Assembly (NCBI GenBank): GCA_910578085.1
Contig: CAJTPM010000004.1
Span: forward strand, 1 to 64,000
Origin: an uncultured Lachnospiraceae bacterium
GTDB taxonomy: Bacteria > Bacillota > Clostridia > Lachnospirales > Lachnospiraceae
Length of the DNA: 64,000 nucleotides
Direction of reading: 5' to 3'
In this document: piece by piece, positions 16,138 to 25,594 of the stretch
How positions within the stretch are numbered: the first letter of the stretch is position 1
Layout: each line of letters begins with the position of its first letter
Notes under the pieces: model-generated
The model's input: the letters and a program-made list of their open reading frames with translations, nothing else
Told to the model about the DNA's origin: nothing
The model's database searches: none
Position numbers and translations under genes: made by a program

Positions 16138-16845
16138 ATGGAAAAACTGGAGCAGCTTTACGAAGGAAAGGCAAAAAAAGTATTTAAGACCGGCAATGCA
16201 GATCAGTTGATCGTGGACTACAAGGACGATGCCACCGCCTTTAACGGTGAGAAAAAGGGGACCATCGTCGGAAAAGGCGTGATCAACAACCGCATGACAA
16301 ACAAAGTATTTCAGATGTTGGAAAAAGAGGGTGTGCCTACGCATTATATTGAAGAATTAAGCGACCGCGAGACGCTTGTGAAAAAAGTGGAGATCGTACC
16401 GCTTGAGGTGATTATCCGAAATGTGGCGGCGGGCTCTTTTTCGAAGAGACTCGGCGTGGAGGAGGGAACACAGCTGACGATTCCCACTATAGAATTTTCC
16501 TACAAGAATGACGATCTGGGAGATCCGCTGATCAACAGCTATTTTGCGGTGGCCCTTGATCTGGCGACCTGGGAGGAGATCGAGACGATTAAAAAGTATG
16601 CATTCAAGGTCAATGATGTGTTGAGAGCTTATTTTTTACAGGCGGACATGAAACTGATCGACTTTAAGATCGAGTTTGGCCGTTACCACGGAGAGATCAT
16701 TCTGGCGGATGAGGTAAGCCCTGACACCTGCAGGCTGTGGGATGTACATACGAACGAAAAACTGGATAAGGATCGTTTCCGCAGAGATCTGGGAAATGTG
16801 GAGGAAGCTTATAACGAAGTATTTAAGAGATTGGGATTGGAATAA
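16138..16845 (+). CDS. purC: Phosphoribosylaminoimidazole-succinocarboxamide (SAICAR) synthase
   Basis: PurC joins CAIR and aspartate with ATP to give SAICAR in purine synthesis. The 235-aa protein has the standard length. It opens with LYEGKAKKVFKT (the ATP-site strand-turn) and contains the family signatures VEIVPLEVIIRNVAAGS and LIDFKIEFGR. ATG 16138 follows GAGAGGAG by about 5 bases; the frame is open further upstream but that part covers the leader hairpin. It is the first gene of purC-purF-purB-purA, and its stop overlaps the purF start by one base. The leader with a terminator-like hairpin suggests control before elongation. Confidence 0.97.
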   Translation: MEKLEQLYEGKAKKVFKTGNADQLIVDYKDDATAFNGEKKGTIVGKGVINNRMTNKVFQMLEKEGVPTHYIEELSDRETLVKKVEIVPLEVIIRNVAAGSFSKRLGVEEGTQLTIPTIEFSYKNDDLGDPLINSYFAVALDLATWEEIETIKKYAFKVNDVLRAYFLQADMKLIDFKIEFGRYHGEIILADEVSPDTCRLWDVHTNEKLDKDRFRRDLGNVEEAYNEVFKRLGLE

Positions 16846-18293
16846 TGCCGGGAGATATTTTTGTACAGGAAGAGTTAAATGATAATCTGCGGGAAGAATG
16901 CGGCGTTTTCGGCATCTATGACTTTGACGGCGGGAATGTGGCGGAGACGATCTACTATGGTCTGTTATCCCTGCAGCACAGAGGGCAGGAGAGCTGCGGT
17001 ATCGCAGTCTCCGATACGAACGGCCCAAAGGGTAAGGTTCTGTTAAGCAGGGACATGGGACTTGTGAATGAATCTTTCAGCGCAAAAAAGCTGGGAAAGC
17101 TGGCGGGGGATATCGGTGTGGGACATGTGAGATATTCCACGGCAGGTTCTTCCACAAGGGAGAACGCCCAGCCCCTCGTACTGAATTATGTGAAGGGAAC
17201 GCTCGGGTTTGCCCACAACGGGAATCTGGTGAACGCGCCGGAGCTTCGGAGAGAGCTGGAGTATACCGGGGCGATCTTTCAGACTACTATTGATTCTGAG
17301 GTAATCGCCTATCATGTGGCGAGGGAGCGGTTAAACTCGCGAACCGTAGAGGAGGCTGTGGGGCGCGCTATGGCGAAAATAAAGGGCGCCTATGCGCTGG
17401 TGATCATGTCGCCGAGGAAACTGATCGGGGCGAGAGATCCTTTCGGTTTCAGACCACTTTGCATCGGGAAGAGGGACAATACCTATATCCTTGCCTCGGA
17501 AAGCTGTGCGCTTGATACCATAGACGCAGAGTTTATCAGAGACGTGGAACCCGGGGAGATCGTGACCATCAGTCCTGAAAAAGGGATTGAGTCGGACAGG
17601 AGCATGTGTATCAGGCCGGAGGATCAGGGCAGATGCATTTTTGAGTATATCTATTTTGCAAGGCCGGACAGCAGACTTGACGGTGTCAGTGTCTATCAGT
17701 CCAGAATCCTGTCCGGAAAATATCTTGCCATGGACAGTCCGGTGGAAGCGGATCTTGTGGTGGGCGTGCCGGAATCGGGAAATGTGGCGGCGCTTGGGTA
17801 TTCGCTGCAGTCTGGTATTCCCTACGGACAGGCCTTTGTAAAAAATACTTATATCGGCAGAACGTTTATCAAGCCGGGACAAAAGAGCAGAGAGAGCAGC
17901 GTACAGGTAAAATTAAATGCCATCAGGGAGGCGGTGGGCGGCAAGCGGATTGTGATGATAGACGATTCCATCGTCCGGGGAACTACTTCCGACAGGATCG
18001 TGCGCATGCTGCGGGACGCCGGGGCGAAGGAAGTGCATATGCGCGTGAGTGCCCCACCCTTTTTATGGCCCTGCTATTTTGGGACGGATGTGCCTGCGAA
18101 GGAGCAGCTGATCGCCCATAACAGGAGTATTGAGGAGATCAGACAGGTCATCGGCGCCGATACATTGGGGTATCTGCGGATTGAGAGATTGAAAGAGATG
18201 GTAGAGGGTCTTGGGATCTGTGACGGGTGCTTTACGGGAAAATACCCGATTGATCCGCCGCAGGAGGATATCCGCGGGGATTTTGAGGCGTAA
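16845..18293 (+). CDS. purF: Amidophosphoribosyltransferase
   Basis: PurF makes phosphoribosylamine from PRPP and glutamine, the committed step of purine synthesis. The 482-aa protein is of the Bacillus/Fe-S type. An 18-residue propeptide precedes the catalytic Cys19 (REECGVFGIYDF). A class II glutamine amidotransferase domain follows, then a phosphoribosyltransferase domain with the PRPP loop VMIDDSIVRGTTS. The expected cluster cysteines are visible in GRCIFEYIYFA, FLWPCYFGTD and GICDGCFTG. Expected regulation is AMP/GMP feedback plus oxygen lability of the cluster, known for this type. Its ATG overlaps the purC stop by one base. Confidence 0.97.
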   Translation: MPGDIFVQEELNDNLREECGVFGIYDFDGGNVAETIYYGLLSLQHRGQESCGIAVSDTNGPKGKVLLSRDMGLVNESFSAKKLGKLAGDIGVGHVRYSTAGSSTRENAQPLVLNYVKGTLGFAHNGNLVNAPELRRELEYTGAIFQTTIDSEVIAYHVARERLNSRTVEEAVGRAMAKIKGAYALVIMSPRKLIGARDPFGFRPLCIGKRDNTYILASESCALDTIDAEFIRDVEPGEIVTISPEKGIESDRSMCIRPEDQGRCIFEYIYFARPDSRLDGVSVYQSRILSGKYLAMDSPVEADLVVGVPESGNVAALGYSLQSGIPYGQAFVKNTYIGRTFIKPGQKSRESSVQVKLNAIREAVGGKRIVMIDDSIVRGTTSDRIVRMLRDAGAKEVHMRVSAPPFLWPCYFGTDVPAKEQLIAHNRSIEEIRQVIGADTLGYLRIERLKEMVEGLGICDGCFTGKYPIDPPQEDIRGDFEA

Positions 18294-18329
18294 AATTGTA
18301 GATTCATGGAACTGGAACAGGAGATGGAG

Positions 18330-19763
18330 ATGGCAACTGACAGATACGTGAGCCCGCTCTCGGAGCGGTATGCCAGCAGGGAGATGCAGTATATTTTCTC
18401 GCCGGACAAGAAATTTAAGACCTGGCGGAGACTCTGGATCGCTCTTGCCGAGACGGAGAAAGAGCTGGGGTTGGATATTACGCAGGAACAGATCGATGAG
18501 CTGAAGGCGAATGCGGATAATATCAACTACGAGGTGGCAAAAGAGCGGGAAAAAAAGGTCCGCCATGATGTGATGAGCCATGTGTACGCCTACGGGCAGC
18601 AGTGTCCGAAGGCAAAGGGGATCATCCATCTGGGAGCGACTTCCTGCTATGTGGGCGACAATACGGATATTATCGTGATGACGGAAGCGCTGCGGCTTGT
18701 GAAAAAAAAGCTTGTCAACGTGCTTCATGAACTGGCAGAGTTTGCAGATACTTATAAAGCCCTGCCTACCCTTGCGTTCACCCATTTTCAGCCGGCTCAG
18801 CCCACCACGGTGGGAAAGCGGGCGACGCTGTGGATGCAGGAATTCTGTCTGGATCTGGAGGATCTGGATCATGTACTTGGCGGGATGAAGTTGCTGGGCT
18901 CCAAAGGTACCACCGGCACCCAGGCGTCCTTTATGGAACTGTTTGACGGCGACCAGAAGATCATCGACAGGATCGATCCGATGATTGCGAAGAAGATGGG
19001 CTTTAGGGGGTGCTATCCGGTGTCCGGTCAGACCTATTCCCGGAAAGTGGATACAAGAGTCTGCAATGTGCTGGCGGGGATCGCGGCATCCGCCCACAAG
19101 ATGAGCAATGATATCAGGCTGTTGCAGCATCTGAAAGAGGTAGAGGAACCCTTTGAAAAAAATCAGATCGGCTCTTCGGCCATGGCCTATAAGAGAAATC
19201 CGATGCGCAGCGAGCGGATCGCGTCTTTGTCCCGGTATGTGATGACGGAGGCATTGAATCCGGCCATGACTTCGGCGGTGCAGTGGTTTGAGAGGACATT
19301 GGACGATTCCGCAAACAAGAGGCTTTCGATCCCGGAGGCGTTTTTAGCCATAGACGGGGTGTTGGATCTGTGCTTAAACGTGGTGGACGGGCTGGTAGTG
19401 TACCCGAAGGTGATCGAGAAGCGCCTGATGAGCGAACTGCCCTTTATGGCTACTGAAAATATTATGATGGACGCGGTGAAAGCCGGCGGCGACAGACAGG
19501 AGATTCACGAGAAGATCCGCAGACTTTCCATGGAAGCCGGAAAGAATGTGAAGATAGAAGGTGGAGACAATAATCTACTCGATCTGATCGCGGCGGACGA
19601 GAGCTTCGGTCTGACAAAAGAGGAACTGGAAGCCTGCATGGAACCCACCAGATATGTGGGGCGGGCGCCGGAACAGGTGGATGCGTTCTTAAGTAAAGTA
19701 GTGGTTCCGATTATGGAGGAGAATAAAGAACTGCTTGGGATGAAGGCGGAAATAAATGTATAA
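18330..19763 (+). CDS. purB: Adenylosuccinate lyase
   Basis: PurB removes fumarate from SAICAR and from adenylosuccinate, serving both IMP and AMP synthesis. The 477-aa protein shows the fumarase/aspartase superfamily signature SSAMAYKRNP and the substrate-binding stretches LGATSCYVGDNTD and THFQPAQPTTVGKR. ATG 18330 is chosen because AGGAG lies 6 bases upstream and the family starts at this DRYVSPLSERYASREM segment; ATGs at 18306 and 18324 are less well placed. It follows purF by 36 bases and overlaps nothing; purA begins 16 bases after it. Confidence 0.95.
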   Translation: MATDRYVSPLSERYASREMQYIFSPDKKFKTWRRLWIALAETEKELGLDITQEQIDELKANADNINYEVAKEREKKVRHDVMSHVYAYGQQCPKAKGIIHLGATSCYVGDNTDIIVMTEALRLVKKKLVNVLHELAEFADTYKALPTLAFTHFQPAQPTTVGKRATLWMQEFCLDLEDLDHVLGGMKLLGSKGTTGTQASFMELFDGDQKIIDRIDPMIAKKMGFRGCYPVSGQTYSRKVDTRVCNVLAGIAASAHKMSNDIRLLQHLKEVEEPFEKNQIGSSAMAYKRNPMRSERIASLSRYVMTEALNPAMTSAVQWFERTLDDSANKRLSIPEAFLAIDGVLDLCLNVVDGLVVYPKVIEKRLMSELPFMATENIMMDAVKAGGDRQEIHEKIRRLSMEAGKNVKIEGGDNNLLDLIAADESFGLTKEELEACMEPTRYVGRAPEQVDAFLSKVVVPIMEENKELLGMKAEINV

Positions 19764-19779
19764 AAAGGATGGAGAAAAA

Positions 19780-21069
19780 ATGGTTAAAGCGGTTGTAGGG
19801 GCAAACTGGGGAGATGAAGGAAAGGGAAAGATCACGGATATGATGGCGGAGAACGCGGATATTATCGTCCGTTTTCAGGGCGGCGCCAATGCGGGCCATA
19901 CCATCGTCAATGAGTACGGCAAATTTGCGCTGCACACGCTGCCTTCCGGTGTGTTCTACGGACACACCACAAGTGTGATTGGGAACGGTGTGGCGTTAAA
20001 TATTCCTGTACTATTTCAGGAGATGAGATCCATCACAGACAAGGGAGTACCTGCGCCGAAGCTTCTTGTTTCCGACAGAGCGCAGATCGTGATGCCCTAT
20101 CATATTCTGTTTGACCAGTATGAGGAGGAGCGGCTTGCCGGAAAGTCTTTCGGTTCCACAAAGTCTGGTATTGCGCCGTTTTATTCCGATAAATACGCGA
20201 AGATCGGTATTCAGGTGAGCGATCTGTTCGATGAAAAGCAGCTGATGGAAAAACTGCAGAAAGTCTGCGAGATCAAGAATGTGACGCTGGAACATTTATA
20301 TCACAAACCGCTGCTAAAGCCGGAAGAGCTGCTTGAAACGCTGCGGGAATACAGACAGATGGTGGAACCTTATGTGTGCGATGTATCTCTGTACCTGCAC
20401 AAAGCGCTGAAAGAAGGAAAGACCGTACTGTTAGAGGGGCAGTTGGGGACATTGAAAGATACGGATCACGGCATTTATCCGATGGTCACAAGCTCCTCCA
20501 CTCTGGCGGCCTACGGCGCCATCGGCGCAGGAATTCCGCCCTATGAGATAAAGCAGATTGTGACCGTATGTAAGGCATATTCTTCGGCGGTAGGGGCCGG
20601 GGCCTTTGTGTCTGAGATATTTGGTGAGGAAGCGGATGAGCTGCGGCGCCGGGGCGGCGACGGCGGAGAGTATGGCGCTACCACAGGGCGTCCCCGCCGG
20701 ATGGGCTGGTTTGACTGCGTGGCTTCCAAATACGGCTGCCGTCTGCAGGGAACCACAGATGTGGCTTTCACGGTGCTTGATGTGCTGGGATATCTGGATG
20801 AGATCCCGGTCTGCGTGGGCTATGAGATCGGCGGTGAAGTGACCACGGATTTCCCTGTGACCTGTAAACTGGAGAAGGCGAAGCCGGTGCTTAAGACGCT
20901 GCCCGGCTGGAAGAGCGATATCAGGGGAATTAAGAGATATGAGGATCTGCCCGAAAACTGCAGAAATTATATTGAATTTATTGAGGCGCAGATCGAGTAT
21001 CCGATCACCATGGTCAGCAACGGACCGGGCAGAGAAGATATTATCTACAGGGAGAGCAGTCTGCGGTAA
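19780..21069 (+). CDS. purA: Adenylosuccinate synthetase
   Basis: PurA condenses IMP and aspartate with GTP to adenylosuccinate, the first AMP-specific step; PurB completes it. The 429-aa protein opens with the GTP-binding loop NWGDEGKGK and has FQGGANAGHT, GTTDVAFTVLDVL and the C-terminal SNGPGRED. ATG 19780 follows GGAG by 6 bases; the frame opens at 19756 inside the purB end, but the conserved N-terminus begins at 19780. It is the last gene of the four-gene purine block here, and an 87-base gap precedes a HAD phosphatase. Confidence 0.97.
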   Translation: MVKAVVGANWGDEGKGKITDMMAENADIIVRFQGGANAGHTIVNEYGKFALHTLPSGVFYGHTTSVIGNGVALNIPVLFQEMRSITDKGVPAPKLLVSDRAQIVMPYHILFDQYEEERLAGKSFGSTKSGIAPFYSDKYAKIGIQVSDLFDEKQLMEKLQKVCEIKNVTLEHLYHKPLLKPEELLETLREYRQMVEPYVCDVSLYLHKALKEGKTVLLEGQLGTLKDTDHGIYPMVTSSSTLAAYGAIGAGIPPYEIKQIVTVCKAYSSAVGAGAFVSEIFGEEADELRRRGGDGGEYGATTGRPRRMGWFDCVASKYGCRLQGTTDVAFTVLDVLGYLDEIPVCVGYEIGGEVTTDFPVTCKLEKAKPVLKTLPGWKSDIRGIKRYEDLPENCRNYIEFIEAQIEYPITMVSNGPGREDIIYRESSLR

Positions 21070-21155
21070 ATGTGGAAGCGGGTGGTATTATGGGATCAGC
21101 GAGAGTTTGAGTCTGTGGGCAGGGAGTGTTTTATCTGAGATTTGGAGATGACAGT

Positions 21156-21764
21156 ATGATAAGAAATATAATATTTGATATCGGCAATGTGCTGGCTGGT
21201 TTTTCCTGGAAAGATTTTTATGTCAGTCTGGGATATGAGGGAGAGATGCTTGAGAGGCTTGCGGCAGCCACTGTGAAAAGTCCTTTATGGGATGAGGTGG
21301 ACAGGGGTGTCTGGAGTGAGGAGGAGCTGGTGGAAGGCTTTATCCGGAATGATCCTTCTCTGGAGTCGCAGATCAGGCGGATCTTCCGGAATACTAAGGG
21401 GATGGTTTCGAGATATGAGTATGCCATTCCCTGGATAAAGAGCCTGCAGAAGGCCGGTTACCGCTGTTATTATCTCTCCAATTTCAGCCGTAAGGCGCGC
21501 ACGGAGTGTGCGGAGGCGTTGGACTTTCTGGAATATATGGATGGCGGAATTTTATCCTGGCAGGATAAGGTGATCAAACCGGATCCGAAAATTTATGAGC
21601 TGCTTCTCTCCCGGTACGGGCTGAAAGCGGAGGAATGCGTTTTTCTCGATGATACGGAGAAAAACCTGCCGCAGGCGCGGGCGCTCGGGATCCATACCAT
21701 TTTGTTTCAGGACAGGGAGCAGGCGATCTCGGAGCTGAAAGAGCTGGGAGTATGTACAGAGTAA
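21156..21764 (+). CDS. HAD-superfamily hydrolase, YihX-like subgroup
   Basis: A 202-aa HAD phosphatase starts at ATG 21156, with GGAG 8 bases upstream. Motif I is FDIGNVLAGF, the DxGNV form seen in YihX-like sugar-phosphate phosphatases. Motif II is YLSNFS, motif III includes VIKPDPKIYELLL, and motif IV is VFLDDTEKNLPQARALG. A cap domain of the alpha-helical C1 type lies between motifs I and II. Substrates of this subgroup include sugar phosphates; nothing here narrows it down. It may be transcribed with purA, but no functional link is apparent. Confidence 0.85.
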   Translation: MIRNIIFDIGNVLAGFSWKDFYVSLGYEGEMLERLAAATVKSPLWDEVDRGVWSEEELVEGFIRNDPSLESQIRRIFRNTKGMVSRYEYAIPWIKSLQKAGYRCYYLSNFSRKARTECAEALDFLEYMDGGILSWQDKVIKPDPKIYELLLSRYGLKAEECVFLDDTEKNLPQARALGIHTILFQDREQAISELKELGVCTE

Positions 21765-21903
21765 GTCTGGCAGTGTGAGTAAAATGCCGCAGAAACTGTG
21801 GAACCAGGGGATAGCGGTTGCAGTGCGAAAAATTGTCGGACGGACAGATCCGTGAAAACAGGAAGTTAAGATACAAAATAATAGAAATAAGGAGTGAAAC
21901 AGT

Positions 21904-22410
21904 ATGGCTTTATTAAAAAAATGGCGTGATGCCGCCTATTCGGAGACCGCAAACAAAGGCGATCTGCAGAGATTATGGAATCAGTATTTTGAGGATGAAA
22001 AGGGAATCTATGCAAAGCTTCTGAAAAATCCGGATGAAGTGGTGACGGGAACGGTGAAGGAACTTTCGGAGAAGTATGATGTGACGATCATGACCATGAC
22101 CGGTTTTCTGGACGGCATCAACGACAGCCTGAAAGAGAAGAATCCCATCGAGGAGATGGAGGAAGATACGGTAGTAAATCTCGGTTTTGAGAAAGAACTG
22201 CTCTACAAAAATATGGTGGCGGCAGGCGCCGACTGGCTTTATAATCTGGAAGAATGGGAGCCAATCTTTGACGAGGAGAAGAGAAAAGAGCTGTACAAAG
22301 AGCAAAAATCTTCCATGACCATTGTAAAAGAGGATAAGATCTATCCCAATGATCCTTGTCCCTGCGGCAGTGGTAAGAAATATAAAAAGTGCTGCGGCAG
22401 AGGAAAATGA
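21904..22410 (+). CDS. SEC-C motif protein
   Basis: A 168-aa soluble protein ends in a SecA-C-like zinc motif (NDPCPCGSGKKYKKCCG). The rest is a helical domain with LLKKWRDAAYSETANKGD and ADWLYNLEEWEPIFDEEKR. The family is widespread in Clostridia and often lies beside DUF4125. In SecA the same zinc motif contacts SecB and ribosomes, so a ribosome- or chaperone-related role is possible but untested. The ATG follows AAGGAGTG. The next gene starts 58 bases after the stop. Confidence 0.8.
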   Translation: MALLKKWRDAAYSETANKGDLQRLWNQYFEDEKGIYAKLLKNPDEVVTGTVKELSEKYDVTIMTMTGFLDGINDSLKEKNPIEEMEEDTVVNLGFEKELLYKNMVAAGADWLYNLEEWEPIFDEEKRKELYKEQKSSMTIVKEDKIYPNDPCPCGSGKKYKKCCGRGK

Positions 22411-22468
22411 GAAAAGAGTGACGGACTATGATCACTCTGGCTATGGTGAACAGGCGAAGGAGCGGAAA

Positions 22469-23107
22469 ATGGCAGAATTAGGAAAAAAGGAACAGCTTGT
22501 TTTTGAGATCACGCAGTTTGAATGGGACATGTTCCAGCATGTGTACAATACCGGCGGCAGGGCTTCCTGTCAGGATAATCCGGATACATTTTTTAAGATG
22601 CGGATGAGCCAGTGGTTAGCTTATTCTGAGGAAGTACTCGAAAGCTATAAGGCGGACTGTGTGAAGGCCATTGAAAACGGGGACAATCTGCTGTGGCAGA
22701 AGTATGCCCGCATGATGGAGACAACATACCCGGAGGAGTATGAGAATGTAAAGCAGTATCTGCCGGAAATATCGACGGAGAGCAGGGAAAAGATCGAGGA
22801 GATCGTAAAGATCCACGTGGAGTGGGATAGCTTTATGGCAAAGCATTATCCGAATATCAGAAAACGCGGCAGAGTGGCTACTACCGGGGAGGATGATCCG
22901 GCAGCGGGTTCTTCCATGGAGAGCTATCTGCGCTGTGAGCTGATGTCTTACTCAGAAAAGACGAGGGACCTGATCTGGCAGGAGACGAAGGAAGCTTATG
23001 CCAGGGGAGAGAATACTCTGCGGGAGATCATCGCCAATGAGACCAGATTTTACGGTTACGAGACGCTTGACGAGGCGGAGAAGAAGCATGGGGAGATAAG
23101 GATCTGA
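22469..23107 (+). CDS. DUF4125-family protein
   Basis: A 212-aa soluble protein that I recognise as DUF4125. It has ITQFEWDMFQHVYNTGGRAS near the N-terminus and MSYSEKTRDLIWQETKEAYA near the C-terminus, with a central YARMMETTYPEEYE. ATG 22469 follows GGAG; an open frame reaching back into the SEC-C gene is probably chance. The family occurs in gut Clostridia, sometimes with redox or radical enzymes, but no activity is known to me. No cysteine cluster is conserved in this copy. Confidence 0.75.
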   Translation: MAELGKKEQLVFEITQFEWDMFQHVYNTGGRASCQDNPDTFFKMRMSQWLAYSEEVLESYKADCVKAIENGDNLLWQKYARMMETTYPEEYENVKQYLPEISTESREKIEEIVKIHVEWDSFMAKHYPNIRKRGRVATTGEDDPAAGSSMESYLRCELMSYSEKTRDLIWQETKEAYARGENTLREIIANETRFYGYETLDEAEKKHGEIRI

Positions 23108-23180
23108 CCGGATACGAAGACCTGAAGGGATATTTTCTTGGGGTTGGCAGTCTATGAGCTGTCAGTTCATAAAAACTCAG

Positions 23181-23885
23181 TTAGAAGTGCAACCGTCTTC
23201 TCGCTTCCTCTCTTACTCTGGGCAGCAGCAGGATCGTGACGATAGCGATGATGAAGACAACGCATACGGTGAGCACAATGGCCGACCAGGTAAGGCGCAG
23301 AGGATCTTTCAGGAAGTTTCTGCAAAGCAGCTCGATACCGATGCAGGATAGGGAGATCAGGGAAAAGATATAAAGCGTCACAGCAAAGAAAGAGTGGTTT
23401 ACTTTCAGGGTAAACAGCATAAAAAGTTCAAACAGGGCCGTGAACAGGAAGGCGATCGGAAGCCCAAGGTAAAAGAGCCAGTCCGTAGAGCCTGTCAGGC
23501 GGGAGATCAGATACAGATAGAAAGATATCGCCAGCCCGTCCAGTAAAACGGCAAGGTAGGGGGAGAGTTTCTGGCAGAAGATAAAAGGGATGCAGATCAC
23601 CCATAAAACCACACAGAAACCAATGACAAGCAACGACCAGGGAGCACGGGCAAAGACCAGCCAGTTTAAAATACCGCAGGTAATACTGATCGTAAGAAGC
23701 AGGACGCTGACAAAAATGGCAGCGTCTTTTTTGCGGGCAGGTTCCACCTTTCCCCGTCTGGAAGGATAGGGCGATGCTGCCTCAAAACAGGGGATATTAT
23801 TCGGATCAAGCACAGGCGTATTGCAGAGAGGACATTTTTTTAAAGAAGGATCCAGTTCTACGCCGCAGTGTACACAATATGACAT
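23181..23885 (-). CDS. Zinc-ribbon multi-pass membrane protein (DUF6320-like)
   Basis: A 234-aa protein has an N-terminal zinc ribbon (YCVHCGVELDPSLKKCPLC), a linker, and six hydrophobic segments between about residues 55 and 225. It lies 43 bases downstream of the acyltransferase gene on the same strand and probably forms an operon with it; I recall this pairing (DUF6320 with alcohol acetyltransferase) in Lachnospiraceae. The role is unknown. The zinc ribbon faces the cytoplasm if the basic C-terminus (REEARRRLHF) does, giving an even number of membrane crossings. Confidence 0.65.
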   Translation of the reverse strand: MSYCVHCGVELDPSLKKCPLCNTPVLDPNNIPCFEAASPYPSRRGKVEPARKKDAAIFVSVLLLTISITCGILNWLVFARAPWSLLVIGFCVVLWVICIPFIFCQKLSPYLAVLLDGLAISFYLYLISRLTGSTDWLFYLGLPIAFLFTALFELFMLFTLKVNHSFFAVTLYIFSLISLSCIGIELLCRNFLKDPLRLTWSAIVLTVCVVFIIAIVTILLLPRVREEARRRLHF

Positions 23886-23928
23886 ACATTTCCTCGATTC
23901 TGTGCCATGGGCACGTTGCTTATTTGGT

Positions 23929-25248
23929 TCAAGTATTACCGCCCGGATTCATTCCCCGGTTACTTTCTATTTTCACATGAATACCATCCTGTACCAGTTT
24001 GCGGAAAAAGTACTGTTCCACATCAGCCTCTTTGATACTGCTGGCAAAGCCGATGGTTAATACATCCTGAAAACTGATGATGGCACAGTTGGTTCTGCTG
24101 GAAAAGGGCTGCCCCATGCAGATATCAAAACGTTCCAGATAAGGCGCCATATCTTCCGGCACTTTGAGCGCCCCCATATTAGTCAGGCCTGCGGAGGAGT
24201 TTTTGTCCTGCACTCTCGTGTAAAAAAGTCTGACGACAAAGTCTTTCAAAAACAGAGGCACGATCCGGATAAACGGGTTTCTCTGGGTGGAAGCGTTGGT
24301 AGTGATATCTCCCCGCAGAAATTTCTCGTTGATATAGTACTGCATATAATTATGGACATGCAGGACGATCTCCTCGAAGTTCCAGGTTCCCAACCTGGGA
24401 TCTACGGAAGGGTAGATCATGGTGATAAAGTTCCGCAGTGTCCGGGAAGGAAAGAATCTTCGCAGATTCACCGGCATGGCGATCCTGACCGGCAGAAGTC
24501 TCCAGGGATTTTCACGTGACTGTTTTTGCAGAAGGGCGTAGAGCAGTACGGCATTTAAATATTCGGTAATGGTTACGCCGTATTGCTTCGCCGCTTTTTT
24601 GACTTCTGATGCAGAGAGGATTCCGTTTATGATATTCAGGGTGTAAAAGGGTTCCTTTGTACCGCGCACCCGATAGGTTTTTTCACTGGGGCGCGGCGGG
24701 CATACTGTAGCGCTTGCGTAACGCATGTAGGCGTCTTCCAGTTCTTCCGGATCCGGTTTTTCGTGGATGTCCAGTACAAATCCGCCGCAGGAGACGGGGA
24801 AGCCAAGCAGTTTCAGATATTCCGCCGTGATCGTCTGCAAAAGAAACATGCCTCCTGTGCCATCTCCCAGCGAATGATGGGCTTCCAGTGAAATCCTGCA
24901 GTCATAATAGTAGATACGTAAAAGATAACGGTTGTTTTGTTTAAATGGCATGGGCATACAGGGGTTATTGATATCCCGCTGTACAAAAGGACCGGGCCTG
25001 TCGTTGGGCTCCAGGTAGCGCCAGAACAGACCTTTCCTGATTGCGGATTTGTAGGTGGGAAAGCGGGAAAGTGTCAGATCCACTGCTTTTTGCAGAATAT
25101 CCGGTTTGACAGGTTCTTTTAAAATCACGGAGAGCCTGTATACCGAAGAAAAATCCCGGCGCTGCAGCGTGGGATACACGATCGCCGACAGATCCAGTTT
25201 ATACCAGGTGCTTCGCACTGTTTTTTTTGTATGTCTTTTTTGATTCAT
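23929..25248 (-). CDS. Condensation-domain acyltransferase (alcohol acetyltransferase-like)
   Basis: A 439-aa protein of the CoA-dependent acyltransferase/condensation superfamily. The catalytic HHxxxDG appears as AHHSLGDGTGGMFLL at about residue 150. The second half has the superfamily SLRRFFPS-type channel segment (VNLRRFFPSRTLRNF) and GLTNMGALKVPEDM. Similar proteins are annotated as alcohol acetyltransferases. ATG 25248 is chosen because the frame upstream, though open, lacks protein-like sequence; its ribosome site (GGAG, 12 bases away) is weak. The zinc-ribbon membrane protein follows, and an HSL-type hydrolase diverges upstream, so an ester or lipid substrate is plausible. Confidence 0.7.
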   Translation of the reverse strand: MNQKRHTKKTVRSTWYKLDLSAIVYPTLQRRDFSSVYRLSVILKEPVKPDILQKAVDLTLSRFPTYKSAIRKGLFWRYLEPNDRPGPFVQRDINNPCMPMPFKQNNRYLLRIYYYDCRISLEAHHSLGDGTGGMFLLQTITAEYLKLLGFPVSCGGFVLDIHEKPDPEELEDAYMRYASATVCPPRPSEKTYRVRGTKEPFYTLNIINGILSASEVKKAAKQYGVTITEYLNAVLLYALLQKQSRENPWRLLPVRIAMPVNLRRFFPSRTLRNFITMIYPSVDPRLGTWNFEEIVLHVHNYMQYYINEKFLRGDITTNASTQRNPFIRIVPLFLKDFVVRLFYTRVQDKNSSAGLTNMGALKVPEDMAPYLERFDICMGQPFSSRTNCAIISFQDVLTIGFASSIKEADVEQYFFRKLVQDGIHVKIESNRGMNPGGNT

Positions 25249-25594
25249 AATAGGAAAGTGCTCCGGTATTTTCGGGATCACCAACAAAATCTGTTTGCGA
25301 TCCGGCAGACAAGTATGATATCTTTTCTTGTTTATCAATATGAGTATACCCCAAAAACAGGTTGGAAAGCAATAAAGAGTATAAAAGTGGAAGAAAGTTT
25401 TTAGAAATTTTTTGAAAAATGTCAAAAGCTATTGAAATTCGCCGGAAAATCATACATACTAACATATGGAAACAAAAAAAGAATAAATAACGCGCGTTAT
25501 GAAAAGGCGGTTTTTTGCATTTCATTTTGAGAATTTAGTCCGGGAAGGGAATACCTGGCAGATATTTCTGCCTGCGATAGCAGAGGATTGAAAT
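25249..25594. other. Divergent intergenic region
   Basis: This 346-base AT-rich stretch lies between the acyltransferase and hydrolase genes and should contain both promoters. It has long T/A runs near 25375-25480 and no convincing gene. I could not fix a -35/-10 pair with good spacing. Confidence 0.4.

Noticed and set aside
18063..19130. Long minus-strand frame opposite purF/purB
   Set aside because: It is antisense to two clearly identified genes and has no ribosome site or recognisable domain.
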